Assembly (NCBI RefSeq): GCF_903914075.1
Contig: NZ_CAIWNQ010000003.1
Location: forward strand, 372,001-436,000
Direction: 5' to 3'
DNA: 64,000 bases
From: Ruegeria sp. THAF57
GTDB lineage: Bacteria; Pseudomonadota; Alphaproteobacteria; Rhodobacterales; Rhodobacteraceae
Below, piece after piece: positions 15,779 to 23,778 of the stretch. The notes beneath the pieces were generated by a model, which was not told the origin of the DNA, did no database searches, and saw only the letters and a list, made by a program, of their open reading frames with translations. Position 1 is the stretch's first letter, and each line of letters starts with the position of its first letter. Both the position numbers and the translations under genes were made by a program.

Positions 15779-16558
15779 ATGACCAAAGAGATAGTTCTGA
15801 TCCACGGGGCCTTTGCCGGGCCGTGGTGTATGCAGGATTACGCGGGCTTCTTCCGCGCGCGCGGCTGGACGGTTCACACCCCCGCGTTGCGCTACCATGG
15901 AGGAGACCCCAAGGCCGAGCCTGACCCCGGCCTGACCGACACCAGTGTCATGGATTACGCCGATGACATCGCCGACTTTGTGCAGGGGCTGGACAGCAAG
16001 CCCGTGCTGCTGGGCCATGCCATCGCGGGGGTGGTGGCGCAGCAGGTGGCGGCGCGCTGTCTGTCCAGCGCCATCGTGCTGATCAACCCGAACGCGGCCT
16101 GGGGGACGTTGCCCGAAACCGACGACGAACGCGCCGTGCCGCGTGCGCTGATGGAGGGCGGGGCGTTCTGGAAACAGCCCATGCGCGTCGATTTCGACCT
16201 GATGGCCCCCTTTGCGCTGAACAAACTGCCTGAGGCGCAGCAGCACGCAGTGTTCGACCAGCTTGGTGCTGAGAGCGGGCGTGTGATGTTCGAGATGTTC
16301 TTTTGGATGTTCGACGACCACCACGCGATGAAAGTGGACAGGGACAAGGTCGACTGCCCCGTCCTGATCGTTTCAGGCACCGAGGATCGGGCCGTGAACC
16401 CCAACACCTGCCGCGCGCTGGCGGAACTCTACGGAGACCGCGCGACCTTCCTGCCCGTCGAAAACCACGCGCATTTTCTGTTTATGGAGCCCGGTTGGGA
16501 AGGCCCGGCCGGACAGATTGCGGACTGGCTGGATCAGACGCCGGGTGTCACCGGCTGA
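15779..16558 (+). CDS. Alpha/beta-hydrolase-fold protein with Ala at the nucleophile position
   Basis: A 259-residue alpha/beta-hydrolase-fold protein. It has the oxyanion-hole region LIHGAFAGPW (about 7-16), and a late Asp (SGTEDRAVNP) and His (VENHAHFLF) placed as in the catalytic triad. The nucleophile elbow, usually GHSxGG, reads GHAIAG (79-84), with Ala at residue 81 where Ser is expected; the codon is GCC, so more than a single silent change would be needed. The protein may be a non-hydrolytic member or a pseudoenzyme, or may use another residue. GAGGGAG before the ATG at 15779 fixes the start, but this site is inside a hairpin. The 3' end overlaps the converging gene by 11 bp. Confidence 0.8.
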   Translation: MTKEIVLIHGAFAGPWCMQDYAGFFRARGWTVHTPALRYHGGDPKAEPDPGLTDTSVMDYADDIADFVQGLDSKPVLLGHAIAGVVAQQVAARCLSSAIVLINPNAAWGTLPETDDERAVPRALMEGGAFWKQPMRVDFDLMAPFALNKLPEAQQHAVFDQLGAESGRVMFEMFFWMFDDHHAMKVDRDKVDCPVLIVSGTEDRAVNPNTCRALAELYGDRATFLPVENHAHFLFMEPGWEGPAGQIADWLDQTPGVTG

Positions 16559-16829
16559 TCTGGAAGCTGCTCTGGGGTTTCCAACTGAGCGAGCCATCGT
16601 CGTTCTTGACGCAGCGCAGCAGGTGCTCTTCGCGCGTGCTGATCGTGTCGGTCACGGTGTTGTCGCCGAATATGACCACGAACGCGTCCATCGAATAGGC
16701 CATGCCCGCATAGTAACAGAACCGGGTCTCGGCCCCTTCCGGAATTGGCGATGCGGTGCTGAGCGTCTGCTGTGCGGTTGCATGGCTGGCCAGCAATGCC
16801 AGCGCCAGCCCGAGGGTTGCTGTTTTCAT
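16548..16829 (-). CDS. Small secreted protein, DUF1496-like
   Basis: A 93-residue protein with a signal peptide (MKTATLGLALALLASHATAQ, cleavage after AQ likely). The mature part contains a pair of cysteines in RFCYYAGMAYSMDA and LLRCVKNDDG, a pattern resembling the short DUF1496 (YnjH) family, of unknown function. The start at 16829 is supported by GGAGGACG just upstream; a longer frame to 16889 would spoil the signal peptide. It converges on the hydrolase gene with an 11-bp overlap of coding ends. A periplasmic location and one disulfide are inferred from the signal and the two Cys. Confidence 0.7.
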   Translation of the reverse strand: MKTATLGLALALLASHATAQQTLSTASPIPEGAETRFCYYAGMAYSMDAFVVIFGDNTVTDTISTREEHLLRCVKNDDGSLSWKPQSSFQISR

Positions 16830-16889
16830 GTCGTCCTCCCGTTCGAAAATCACTTGGCTCATTGAGTCTTGGACGCTCGAGAACCTCAA

Positions 16890-17222
16890 ATGTCGTTCTT
16901 GAATGACGGGTTGAGAGTAAGTGTGAACGGGATCAACGGGTTAGGCAAGGGGGGTGTCTGGACGCAGTTCTATTGATCAACACCGACAACAAGTCCCTAG
17001 CAAGATGCGAGATGATGTTAGTAGGCAACTCCGAGTATTCTGACTTGGAGTTGGTCCTTCGCGCGGCGCGAGTAGTTAAGTTCTTTTGCGCGCGAATTTC
17101 CGAAAAAGCCACCAGTAAGTTTTGCTTTGAACACTCAATAGTTTTGTAGCCAGTTTGCCTTAGTTGGCTTGATTTTCATCCTGCGCCTCAGCTATGGGTT
17201 TGCAACCTTAGGAGTTATTTTA
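16890..17222. other. AT-rich intergenic region, no gene seen
   Basis: About 330 bp between the divergent small secreted protein gene and the low-GC membrane protein gene. It is clearly richer in A and T than the flanks. No reading frame with a plausible start and ribosome binding site was found. A sharp change in composition near 16,900-17,000 suggests one edge of an acquired segment. Confidence 0.5.
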
Positions 17223-18047
17223 ATGCAAGAACAATACCGACAGGCGTTCTATTTATTTTTGGGCCTTCTGTTGACGTTTTTCCTTTTATTGGTCCTTGGA
17301 GCAATAAATGTAAATTACCCCGGATTTACTTCACTCGAAGCGCATTGGGTTGCATTGTCGTTGTTGCCTTTGTTGGCATTCTTGTGGTTTGGGGGCTACA
17401 TTACGAGATTCAATGCGTTTGGGGTCGAAATTCAAAACGTACTGAAATCTCCAATTGGGGACTCACTAGAGATTTTCAGGAAAATTGAGGTCTCCGGAAT
17501 TCTTTCAATGAAAGATGAATTCGCAACAAGAAAAGGGAGTGGTTCGAAGCTCGAGAACATGTCTCTTTTGAGAAGGCAAAAAGTTCGGATGCTTAAGTTT
17601 GAAATAGGACACCATTATAACACCAAATTGGTCTTGGATTACTTTAAGGCTTTGCCCAATCTAAAGTACGTAGAAGTTGTGGACCGAAGAAATCGTCTAG
17701 TTTCAGTTGTCACATTGAATAGCATTTTTTTGAATAGTGTTGATGACCGTGACAGACTTCTTTGGGAAGAAGATGAGTTCTTACTTCGACGTGTCGAAGA
17801 TTTCCTCACTTCACTTCACAATATGATTGAAGGGCCATACATCCTTGAATTTGAGGAAAAGTACCCGGACGTCGCCTTGAGGTTGGATAGCTCCGCAACC
17901 GTAAATTTCATGCTGGAGTCAGTTCGCCTTTACAACGCAAGTGTAGTGGCGATTGAAAATGAACAGGCACGCTGCTTGGCAGTTATAACTCAAGAACAGT
18001 TGATAAAGTACTTATCAAATATTGTTGTGAGAAATAATGTTTCCTAG
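17223..18047 (+). CDS. Membrane protein with C-terminal CBS-like domain pair, low GC
   Basis: A protein of 274 residues with two hydrophobic segments (about 8-30 and 40-60) and a cytosolic part. Two stretches look like CBS half-motifs: LKYVEVVDRRNRLVSVVTLNSI (read in parts around 150-175) and SVVAIENEQARCLAVITQEQ near the C-terminus. CBS pairs usually bind adenosine nucleotides and regulate an attached or partner protein. I do not recognise the whole protein. AGGAG at 17210-17214 supports the ATG at 17223 rather than one at 17169. The DNA is strikingly AT-rich with AT-ending codons, unlike both neighbours, which points to recent transfer. It converges on parE with only 22 bp between. Confidence 0.65.
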   Translation: MQEQYRQAFYLFLGLLLTFFLLLVLGAINVNYPGFTSLEAHWVALSLLPLLAFLWFGGYITRFNAFGVEIQNVLKSPIGDSLEIFRKIEVSGILSMKDEFATRKGSGSKLENMSLLRRQKVRMLKFEIGHHYNTKLVLDYFKALPNLKYVEVVDRRNRLVSVVTLNSIFLNSVDDRDRLLWEEDEFLLRRVEDFLTSLHNMIEGPYILEFEEKYPDVALRLDSSATVNFMLESVRLYNASVVAIENEQARCLAVITQEQLIKYLSNIVVRNNVS

Positions 18048-18069
18048 ACTATTGTTGCCGAATTGATCA

Positions 18070-20028
18070 TCAAACATCCAACTCCTCCACAAACCGCGCG
18101 TTCTCCTGAATGTACTGGAACCGCAGTTCGGGCTTCTTACCCATCAGACGCTCGACCAGATCGCCGGTTTCGCCGGGTTCGTCCTCGTCAATCGTGACGC
18201 GGATCAGTTTGCGGGATGCCGGGTCCATCGTGGTCTCTTTCAGGTCTTTGGCGTCCATTTCGCCCAGACCTTTGAAGCGCGAGACGTCGATCTTGCCTTT
18301 GCCGCCCAGACCCTTCTCAAGCCATTCGTCCCGCTCGGCCTCGTCCAGACAATAGACACGCTTGGCGCCTTGGGTCAGGCGATAGAGGGGCGGGCACGCG
18401 AGGTACAGGTGACCCGCGTCGATCATAGGCCGCATCTGAGTGAAGAAGAACGTCATCAGCAGGGATGCGATATGCGCGCCGTCCACATCCGCGTCGGTCA
18501 TTATGATGATCTTGTCATAGCGCAGATCGTCGACGTTGAACTTGGTGCCAAGCCCCACACCTAGCGCTTGTGTTAGGTCGTTGATCTCGGCGTTCGTGCC
18601 CAGCTTGGAACTGGCCGCGCCCAGCACGTTCAGGATTTTCCCGCGCAGGGGTAGCAGGGCCTGTGTCTTGCGGTCCCGCCCCATTTTGGCAGAACCACCG
18701 GCCGAGTCGCCCTCGACGATGAACAACTCGGTGCCGTCGCGTGTTGAACTAGAGCAGTCCACCAACTTGCCGGGGAGACGAAGTTTCTTAGTGGCGGACT
18801 TGCGTTGTGTTTCCTTCTCGGCCCGTCGGCGCAGACGTTCCTCAGCCCGGAGTATCACAAAGTCGAGTATCGCGCCGGCGGATTTCGTATCTGCCGCCAG
18901 CCAGTTGTCGAAATGGTCGCGGACCGAGTTTTCGACCAGTCGCTGCGCCTCGACTGTGGCAAGGCGGTCTTTGGTCTGGCCCACGAATTCCGGCTCGCGG
19001 ATAAAGCACGACACCAGCGCGCAGCCGCCGGTGATCAGGTCATCACGGGTGATCTGCGCCGCTTTCTTGTTGTTGATCAGTTCACCATAGGCCTTGATCC
19101 CCTTGAGGATCGCGGCCCAGAACCCCGCAACATGGGTGCCGCCTTCGGGCGTAGGGACGGTGTTACAGTAGGATTGGATGAACCCATCGCGCGAGGGTGT
19201 CCAGTTGATCGCCCATTCGACCTTGCCCGGCGTGCCGAATTTCTCGGTGAAGTCCACGGTGCCCGCGAAAGGCTGCTCGGCATAGGTGGACGAGCCGTTC
19301 ATCGTCTCCTTGAGGTAATCGGACAGGCCGCCAGGGAAGTGGAACGTCGCCTCGGTCGGGGTCTCGCCGTCGTCGATATGCGATTTCCAGCGGATTTCGA
19401 CGCCCGAGAACAGGTAGGCCTTGGAGCGGATGGACTTGAACAGACGGGCCGGTTTGAACTTATGGTGACCAAAGATCTCGGCATCGGCATGGAAGGTGAC
19501 CGTGGTGCCGCGCCGGTTGGGGGCTGCGCCGACCTTTTCAACTGGACCCAGTGGGATACCGCGCGAGAACCGCTGTTCGAACAGCGTCTTATCGCGGGCC
19601 ACCTGCACAACCATAGAATCCGATAGGGCGTTCACGACCGAGGCACCAACCCCGTGTAGACCGCCCGAGGTCTGGTAGGCCTTGCCCGAAAACTTACCGC
19701 CCGCGTGCAGGGTACACAGAATGACCTCAAGCGCAGATTTGTCGGGGAATTTGGGGTGCGGATCAATCGGGATGCCGCGTCCGTTGTCGCGCACGGTCAG
19801 CGCATAATCTTCGTGCAGCTCCACCTCGATCCGGTTGGCGTGACCGGCGACCGCCTCATCCATCGAGTTGTCGAGGATTTCCGCGACCATGTGGTGCAAA
19901 GCGCGCTCATCCGTGCCGCCGATATACATGCCGGGGCGTTTGCGAACGGGTTCCAGACCTTCAAGAACCTCGATCGAAGAGGCGTCATATGTAGCGGTCG
20001 CGCTGGGCGTCAACAGATCGTCGGGCAT
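18070..20028 (-). CDS. parE: DNA topoisomerase IV subunit B
   Basis: ATPase subunit of topoisomerase IV, which with ParC unlinks replicated chromosomes. The 652-residue protein has the GHKL ATPase fold (ILDNSMDEAVAG, DNGRGIPI, GGLHGVGASVVNAL), the transducer domain, then the TOPRIM motifs EGDSAGG and TDADVDGAHI and a C-terminal GLGEM region (FKGLGEMDAKDL). It is ParE rather than GyrB because it lacks the long GyrB insertion, and its length of about 650 residues is typical. The ATG at 20028 gives MPDDLLTPSA as N-terminus; an upstream extension to 20247 has no family similarity. It is divergent from a methyltransferase gene, with 174 bp between starts. Confidence 0.95.
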   Translation of the reverse strand: MPDDLLTPSATATYDASSIEVLEGLEPVRKRPGMYIGGTDERALHHMVAEILDNSMDEAVAGHANRIEVELHEDYALTVRDNGRGIPIDPHPKFPDKSALEVILCTLHAGGKFSGKAYQTSGGLHGVGASVVNALSDSMVVQVARDKTLFEQRFSRGIPLGPVEKVGAAPNRRGTTVTFHADAEIFGHHKFKPARLFKSIRSKAYLFSGVEIRWKSHIDDGETPTEATFHFPGGLSDYLKETMNGSSTYAEQPFAGTVDFTEKFGTPGKVEWAINWTPSRDGFIQSYCNTVPTPEGGTHVAGFWAAILKGIKAYGELINNKKAAQITRDDLITGGCALVSCFIREPEFVGQTKDRLATVEAQRLVENSVRDHFDNWLAADTKSAGAILDFVILRAEERLRRRAEKETQRKSATKKLRLPGKLVDCSSSTRDGTELFIVEGDSAGGSAKMGRDRKTQALLPLRGKILNVLGAASSKLGTNAEINDLTQALGVGLGTKFNVDDLRYDKIIIMTDADVDGAHIASLLMTFFFTQMRPMIDAGHLYLACPPLYRLTQGAKRVYCLDEAERDEWLEKGLGGKGKIDVSRFKGLGEMDAKDLKETTMDPASRKLIRVTIDEDEPGETGDLVERLMGKKPELRFQYIQENARFVEELDV

Positions 20029-20202
20029 CGGTGCTGCTCTTGTTTTTGGGTTTTGCCCATTATGGCAGGTGATGTGGTCCGGGGGAAGAGGGACGCGAAG
20101 TGTTGTGGGATTTTGCCAAACCCAGGACGCCATTCGCGCGTTAGCCCGTTTTCGCATAAGATTGGGACACTTGGCATTATCTATTAATTGGGGGAATTTG
20201 AA

Positions 20203-21015
20203 ATGACCACGAACTCGGCCAGTTTCGTTGGAGATATACCAACACATTACGACAAGGGTCTGGGGCCAAATATCTTTGTCGACTACGCTGCACTCATTGC
20301 TGAAAAGTGTTGCGATGAGCCCGCCAGTTCGGTGATTGAACTGGCGGCGGGTACCGGAATAGTCAGCAGAGTCTTGCGAGACAAGTTACCGGCAGAGGCA
20401 AATCTGTTGGTGACCGACCTGAACGCGCCGATGCTGGAGGTGGCGAAGGCCAAGTTTTCAGGTGACGAGAATATTCAGTTTGCGGTCGCCAATGCGATGG
20501 AGCTTCCGTTTGATGGGCCGGAATTTGACTTAATGGTCTGTCAGTTCGGGGTGATGTTCTTTCCCGACAAAATCGCATCTTATCGAGAAGCGGCGCGCGT
20601 TTTGCGACCGGGCGGCAGATATGTCTTCAACGTCTGGAGCCCAACGTCCGAGAACCCGTTTTCGCAGATGGCACACGAGCTTATGCAGAAGATTTTTCCC
20701 GACGATCCGCCTGGGTTCTACAAAGTTCCTTTTCACTATGGCGATCCTGCCACCGTTCTTGGCGATCTGTCTTCCGCCGGGTGGAGCAACGTAACGCATG
20801 AAACCATTAAAATTCAAAAGAAGATTCAGGATCTGGAGGTATTCTCCAGATCGTTGGTTTTTGGGAACCCGCTGATTGACGAAATCAATGAACGCGGCGG
20901 TGTCGACCCCGAGGACGTCGTTAAGGAATTTGGGGCCGAATTGGAAAATCGTTTTGGCCCAGATGGCATGACGATGCCTTTGTCGGCCACAATGTTTGTT
21001 TGTCGCTTGGGCTGA
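20203..21015 (+). CDS. Class I SAM-dependent methyltransferase
   Basis: A methyltransferase of 270 residues with the UbiE/COQ5-like arrangement: motif I VIELAAGTGIVSRVLRDKL (around residues 45-63), an acidic residue ending strand 2 (VTDLNAPML), motif II-like DLMVCQFGVMFFPDK and post-II RVLRPGGRYVFNVW. The acceptor is unknown. It lacks the conserved C-terminus of true UbiE and has no quinone genes nearby, so it is best called an unassigned methyltransferase. A run of G residues (20190-20194) precedes the ATG at 20203; a TTG at 20188 in frame overlaps that site and is unlikely. The gene stands 120 bp before the AhpD-like gene in the same direction. Confidence 0.85.
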   Translation: MTTNSASFVGDIPTHYDKGLGPNIFVDYAALIAEKCCDEPASSVIELAAGTGIVSRVLRDKLPAEANLLVTDLNAPMLEVAKAKFSGDENIQFAVANAMELPFDGPEFDLMVCQFGVMFFPDKIASYREAARVLRPGGRYVFNVWSPTSENPFSQMAHELMQKIFPDDPPGFYKVPFHYGDPATVLGDLSSAGWSNVTHETIKIQKKIQDLEVFSRSLVFGNPLIDEINERGGVDPEDVVKEFGAELENRFGPDGMTMPLSATMFVCRLG

Positions 21016-21135
21016 AAAACCTTAGCACCGTATCTGGGGTGATAAACACAAAACCACCACGCGATGGGCTCTCGTAGATCTTGTCGCGGACGTCTATGGT
21101 GCGCTCGTTGTGTGTTAAAAAAGCAAGGAAACCGA

Positions 21136-21744
21136 ATGAGTTGGATCAAGACAATTCCGTTCGATCAGGCATCGGGCAGGTTGAAAAAACTGTACGACCG
21201 AGTGACCGGCCCCGGAAATAATGTGGACAATATTATGATGGTGCATTCCTTGCGGCCGCATTCGATGGAAGGCCACATGGCGCTCTATAAGAATGTCCTA
21301 CACCATTCAGCCAATACGATCCCGAAATGGTTTCTTGAGGTGCTGGGTGTTTGGGTCAGTTCCTTGAACCGCTGCGCCTATTGCGTCGAACACCATTTCA
21401 GCGGATTGCAACGCCTGTTGAACGACCCCGATCGCGGCAATGCCATTCGCTCCGCAATCGAGGCAGGTTCCCCCCAATCCGCCCCACTGGACGCGGCGCA
21501 AATCGCCGCGATGATGTACGCGCGCAAATTGACAGAAGCCCCATCAGACATGGTCGCGGCCGATGTCGAAGCGTTGCGGTTAGCAGGGTGGGATGACGGC
21601 GAGATCCTCGAGATCAATCAGGTCTGTGCGTATTTCTCCTATGCCAACCGGACGGTTCTGGGACTTGGTTGTTCGACGGATGGTGATGTTCTTGGGCTAT
21701 CGCCGAACAACTCGGACGACCCGGCCGATTGGGGGCACCGCTAG
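21136..21744 (+). CDS. AhpD-like peroxidase-related protein (carboxymuconolactone decarboxylase fold)
   Basis: A 202-residue all-helical protein of the AhpD/CMD superfamily, group 'uncharacterised peroxidase-related enzyme'. The active-site-like motif RCAYCVEHH (CxxC followed by His, about residues 77-85) is the redox centre of AhpD, which reduces lipoylated proteins or peroxiredoxin AhpC. The N-terminal part (RPHSMEGHMALYKNVL) and C-terminal NQVCAYFSYANRTVLGLG are typical of this group. No partner peroxidase is adjacent. The ATG at 21136 follows AAGGAA; the upstream extension to 21064 has no similarity. It converges on an epoxide hydrolase-like gene, with four bases between the stops. Confidence 0.85.
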   Translation: MSWIKTIPFDQASGRLKKLYDRVTGPGNNVDNIMMVHSLRPHSMEGHMALYKNVLHHSANTIPKWFLEVLGVWVSSLNRCAYCVEHHFSGLQRLLNDPDRGNAIRSAIEAGSPQSAPLDAAQIAAMMYARKLTEAPSDMVAADVEALRLAGWDDGEILEINQVCAYFSYANRTVLGLGCSTDGDVLGLSPNNSDDPADWGHR

Positions 21745-21748
21745 GCGG

Positions 21749-22624
21749 TCAGGACGCCATCCAGTTTTTGATTTCCTGTGCCAAAACTTCGGGGCGCTGA
21801 TGGTGCAACCAGTGATCTGCGCCGGGAATGTCGATCCTGGTCAGGTCCGGCGCAAAGTCCTCTAGCCCGGCAGTCGACTCGGGCAGCAGCGCGGTGTCTT
21901 CCGGGCCCCAAAGCAACAGGTGCGGACATTTGATCATCAGCCGATCCAAGGGCAAGTCCGGCAGGTCAGTCAGGGGCTTATCCGGGTCGGCAACAATCAG
22001 AGGTGACGCCCGGTACCAATTCAGCATCGCATCAAGCCGCCCGGGGCGCGCCCATTCGGTGCGGTAGTCCTGCATTTGTTCGTCAGATAGCCAGTCAACT
22101 CCCATGCCGCGCCGGAAAAAGCGTTCCAATAGGAAAAAATCATCGGCCGAGAACCGCTGGGCCGCGTTTGGGTCGCGCAGGTCGTTGATGTATTGGGATG
22201 CTTTTGATTGTGCGCCTCCTTCCGCAAGGGCACGTTGAAACGGAACCGGATGAACCCCGTTTGCGATAATCAGTTTGCTGACCAGTTCCGGCCGGAACAT
22301 GGCCAGCCCGTAGGCCACTGCCGCGCCCCAGTCGTGACCCAGAACGCAAACAGGGGCGCCGATATCCTCGATGAGGGCGGCCATGTCGGAAACCAGTTTG
22401 GACAGGGCATAGTGATCGGTTCCCTCTGGAGCCCAACTTTGACCAAAGCCGCGCTGATCGGGGGCGATGCAATGGAAGTGTTCTGACAGGTGCGGGGCCA
22501 GATCGCCCCACGCACCGCCATATTCAGGGAAGCCGTGCAGCATCAGCATCACCGGCAGCGAAGGGTCGCCCCAACTGCGCAGATAAAAACTCTGACCATT
22601 AAGCTCGATAAACCTGTTTTCCAT
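21749..22624 (-). CDS. Alpha/beta hydrolase, epoxide hydrolase/dehalogenase type
   Basis: A 291-residue alpha/beta hydrolase. It carries the HGFPE oxyanion motif (about 32-36), the DQRGFGQS loop and the nucleophile elbow LGHDWGAAV with Asp rather than Ser (about residue 101). A late acidic residue (WGPEDTAL) and the His of GADHWLHH complete the triad. An Asp nucleophile with HGFPE is typical of epoxide hydrolases and haloalkane or fluoroacetate dehalogenases; the substrate cannot be told further. The ATG at 22624 follows an AGAGG site; an extension to 22705 would add an unrelated N-terminus. It is divergent from ppk2. Confidence 0.88.
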   Translation of the reverse strand: MENRFIELNGQSFYLRSWGDPSLPVMLMLHGFPEYGGAWGDLAPHLSEHFHCIAPDQRGFGQSWAPEGTDHYALSKLVSDMAALIEDIGAPVCVLGHDWGAAVAYGLAMFRPELVSKLIIANGVHPVPFQRALAEGGAQSKASQYINDLRDPNAAQRFSADDFFLLERFFRRGMGVDWLSDEQMQDYRTEWARPGRLDAMLNWYRASPLIVADPDKPLTDLPDLPLDRLMIKCPHLLLWGPEDTALLPESTAGLEDFAPDLTRIDIPGADHWLHHQRPEVLAQEIKNWMAS

Positions 22625-22750
22625 AGCGGAACCTCTTGGAGTGTTTACGTAAACGCGACAAGAAAGATGTAGCAGTTTGACACCAATCAAAGCGCGTTTT
22701 TTCACATTCTGCTAGATGCCTTGTCGGACAGTGTAGCAAGGAGAGACTGA

Positions 22751-23674
22751 ATGGAAACAGCGGCTCAGATCGAACAGAAAAATGGTCAGGTTCAAATCGT
22801 ACCACCTCTGGCCGACGCAGAACACCAGCCCAGCCCGGACAAGATCCGCCATGCTTTTGAAAGCGGCAAATATCCTTACGACCGCAAGTTGGCCCGTAAA
22901 ACGTATGAAGATCAAAAGGCCCAGTTGCAGGCCGAATTGCTGAAAGTCCAGCTATGGGCGCAGGAGACCGGTCAGCGGTTCGTGTTGCTGTTTGAGGGGC
23001 GCGATGCCGCAGGCAAGGGGGGTACGATCAAAAGGTTCATGGAGCATCTGAACCCCCGGCAAGCCCGCGTTGTGGCCTTGAACAAGCCGACATGGGAAGA
23101 AAAGGGCCAATGGTATTACCAGCGTTACGTGCAGGAATTGCCAACGGTTGGGGAAATGGTTTTCTACGACCGCTCTTGGTACAACCGCGCGGGTGTCGAG
23201 CGGGTCATGGGGTTCTGCTCTCCGAATGAATACCTTGAGTTCATGCGGCAAACCCCAGAGCTAGAGCGTATGTTGGTTCGTTCCGGCATTCAGCTTTACA
23301 AATACTGGTTCTCGGTCACGCAAACCGAACAGCAGCGCCGTTTCAAAAGCCGCGAGACTGATCCCTTGAAGCAGTGGAAGCTGTCTCCCATTGACAAGGC
23401 CAGCCTGGACAAATGGGAAGACTACACCGAGGCGAAAGAGGCGATGTTCTTCTATACAGACACAGCCGACGCCCCGTGGACCATCATCAAGTCGAACGAC
23501 AAAAAGCGCGCGCGCCTCAATACGATGCGTCACTTCCTGTCGACGCTGGATTATCCGGATAAGGACCATGACATCGTAGGTGAACCCGATCCGTTGATTG
23601 TCGGACAGGCACATCACGTGATCCATCGGTCCGAGCATATTCTGGGTAACTCGCTGCACCCTGACGCGCGATAG
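22751..23674 (+). CDS. ppk2: Polyphosphate kinase 2
   Basis: A soluble PPK2 enzyme of 307 residues, which transfers phosphate between polyphosphate and nucleotides. It has the Walker A motif FEGRDAAGKGG (about residues 81-91), the Walker B-like VFYDRSWYNRAGVERVMGF block (140-158) and the lid region SRETDPLKQWKLSPIDKA. The single-domain form with these motifs matches class I PPK2 enzymes that mainly phosphorylate nucleoside diphosphates, although the class should be confirmed by alignment. The N-terminal 60 residues are charged and probably helical. It is followed by a 104-bp gap and a MATE gene on the same strand, but a shared function is not apparent. Confidence 0.93.
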   Translation: METAAQIEQKNGQVQIVPPLADAEHQPSPDKIRHAFESGKYPYDRKLARKTYEDQKAQLQAELLKVQLWAQETGQRFVLLFEGRDAAGKGGTIKRFMEHLNPRQARVVALNKPTWEEKGQWYYQRYVQELPTVGEMVFYDRSWYNRAGVERVMGFCSPNEYLEFMRQTPELERMLVRSGIQLYKYWFSVTQTEQQRRFKSRETDPLKQWKLSPIDKASLDKWEDYTEAKEAMFFYTDTADAPWTIIKSNDKKRARLNTMRHFLSTLDYPDKDHDIVGEPDPLIVGQAHHVIHRSEHILGNSLHPDAR

Positions 23675-23778
23675 GGGGTGTCCGGGGCGTGGATTTTGCC
23701 TTGGGCTTCATAGTCTCACTGTGAAATTTCACTGTTCTGGTCTTGTCCCGGCCTCTGGCCGGGCATAAGGCTGGGGCA

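Noticed and set aside
18805..19626. Long open frames antisense to parE
   Set aside because: They are shadows of a conserved gene, without start signals or motifs.
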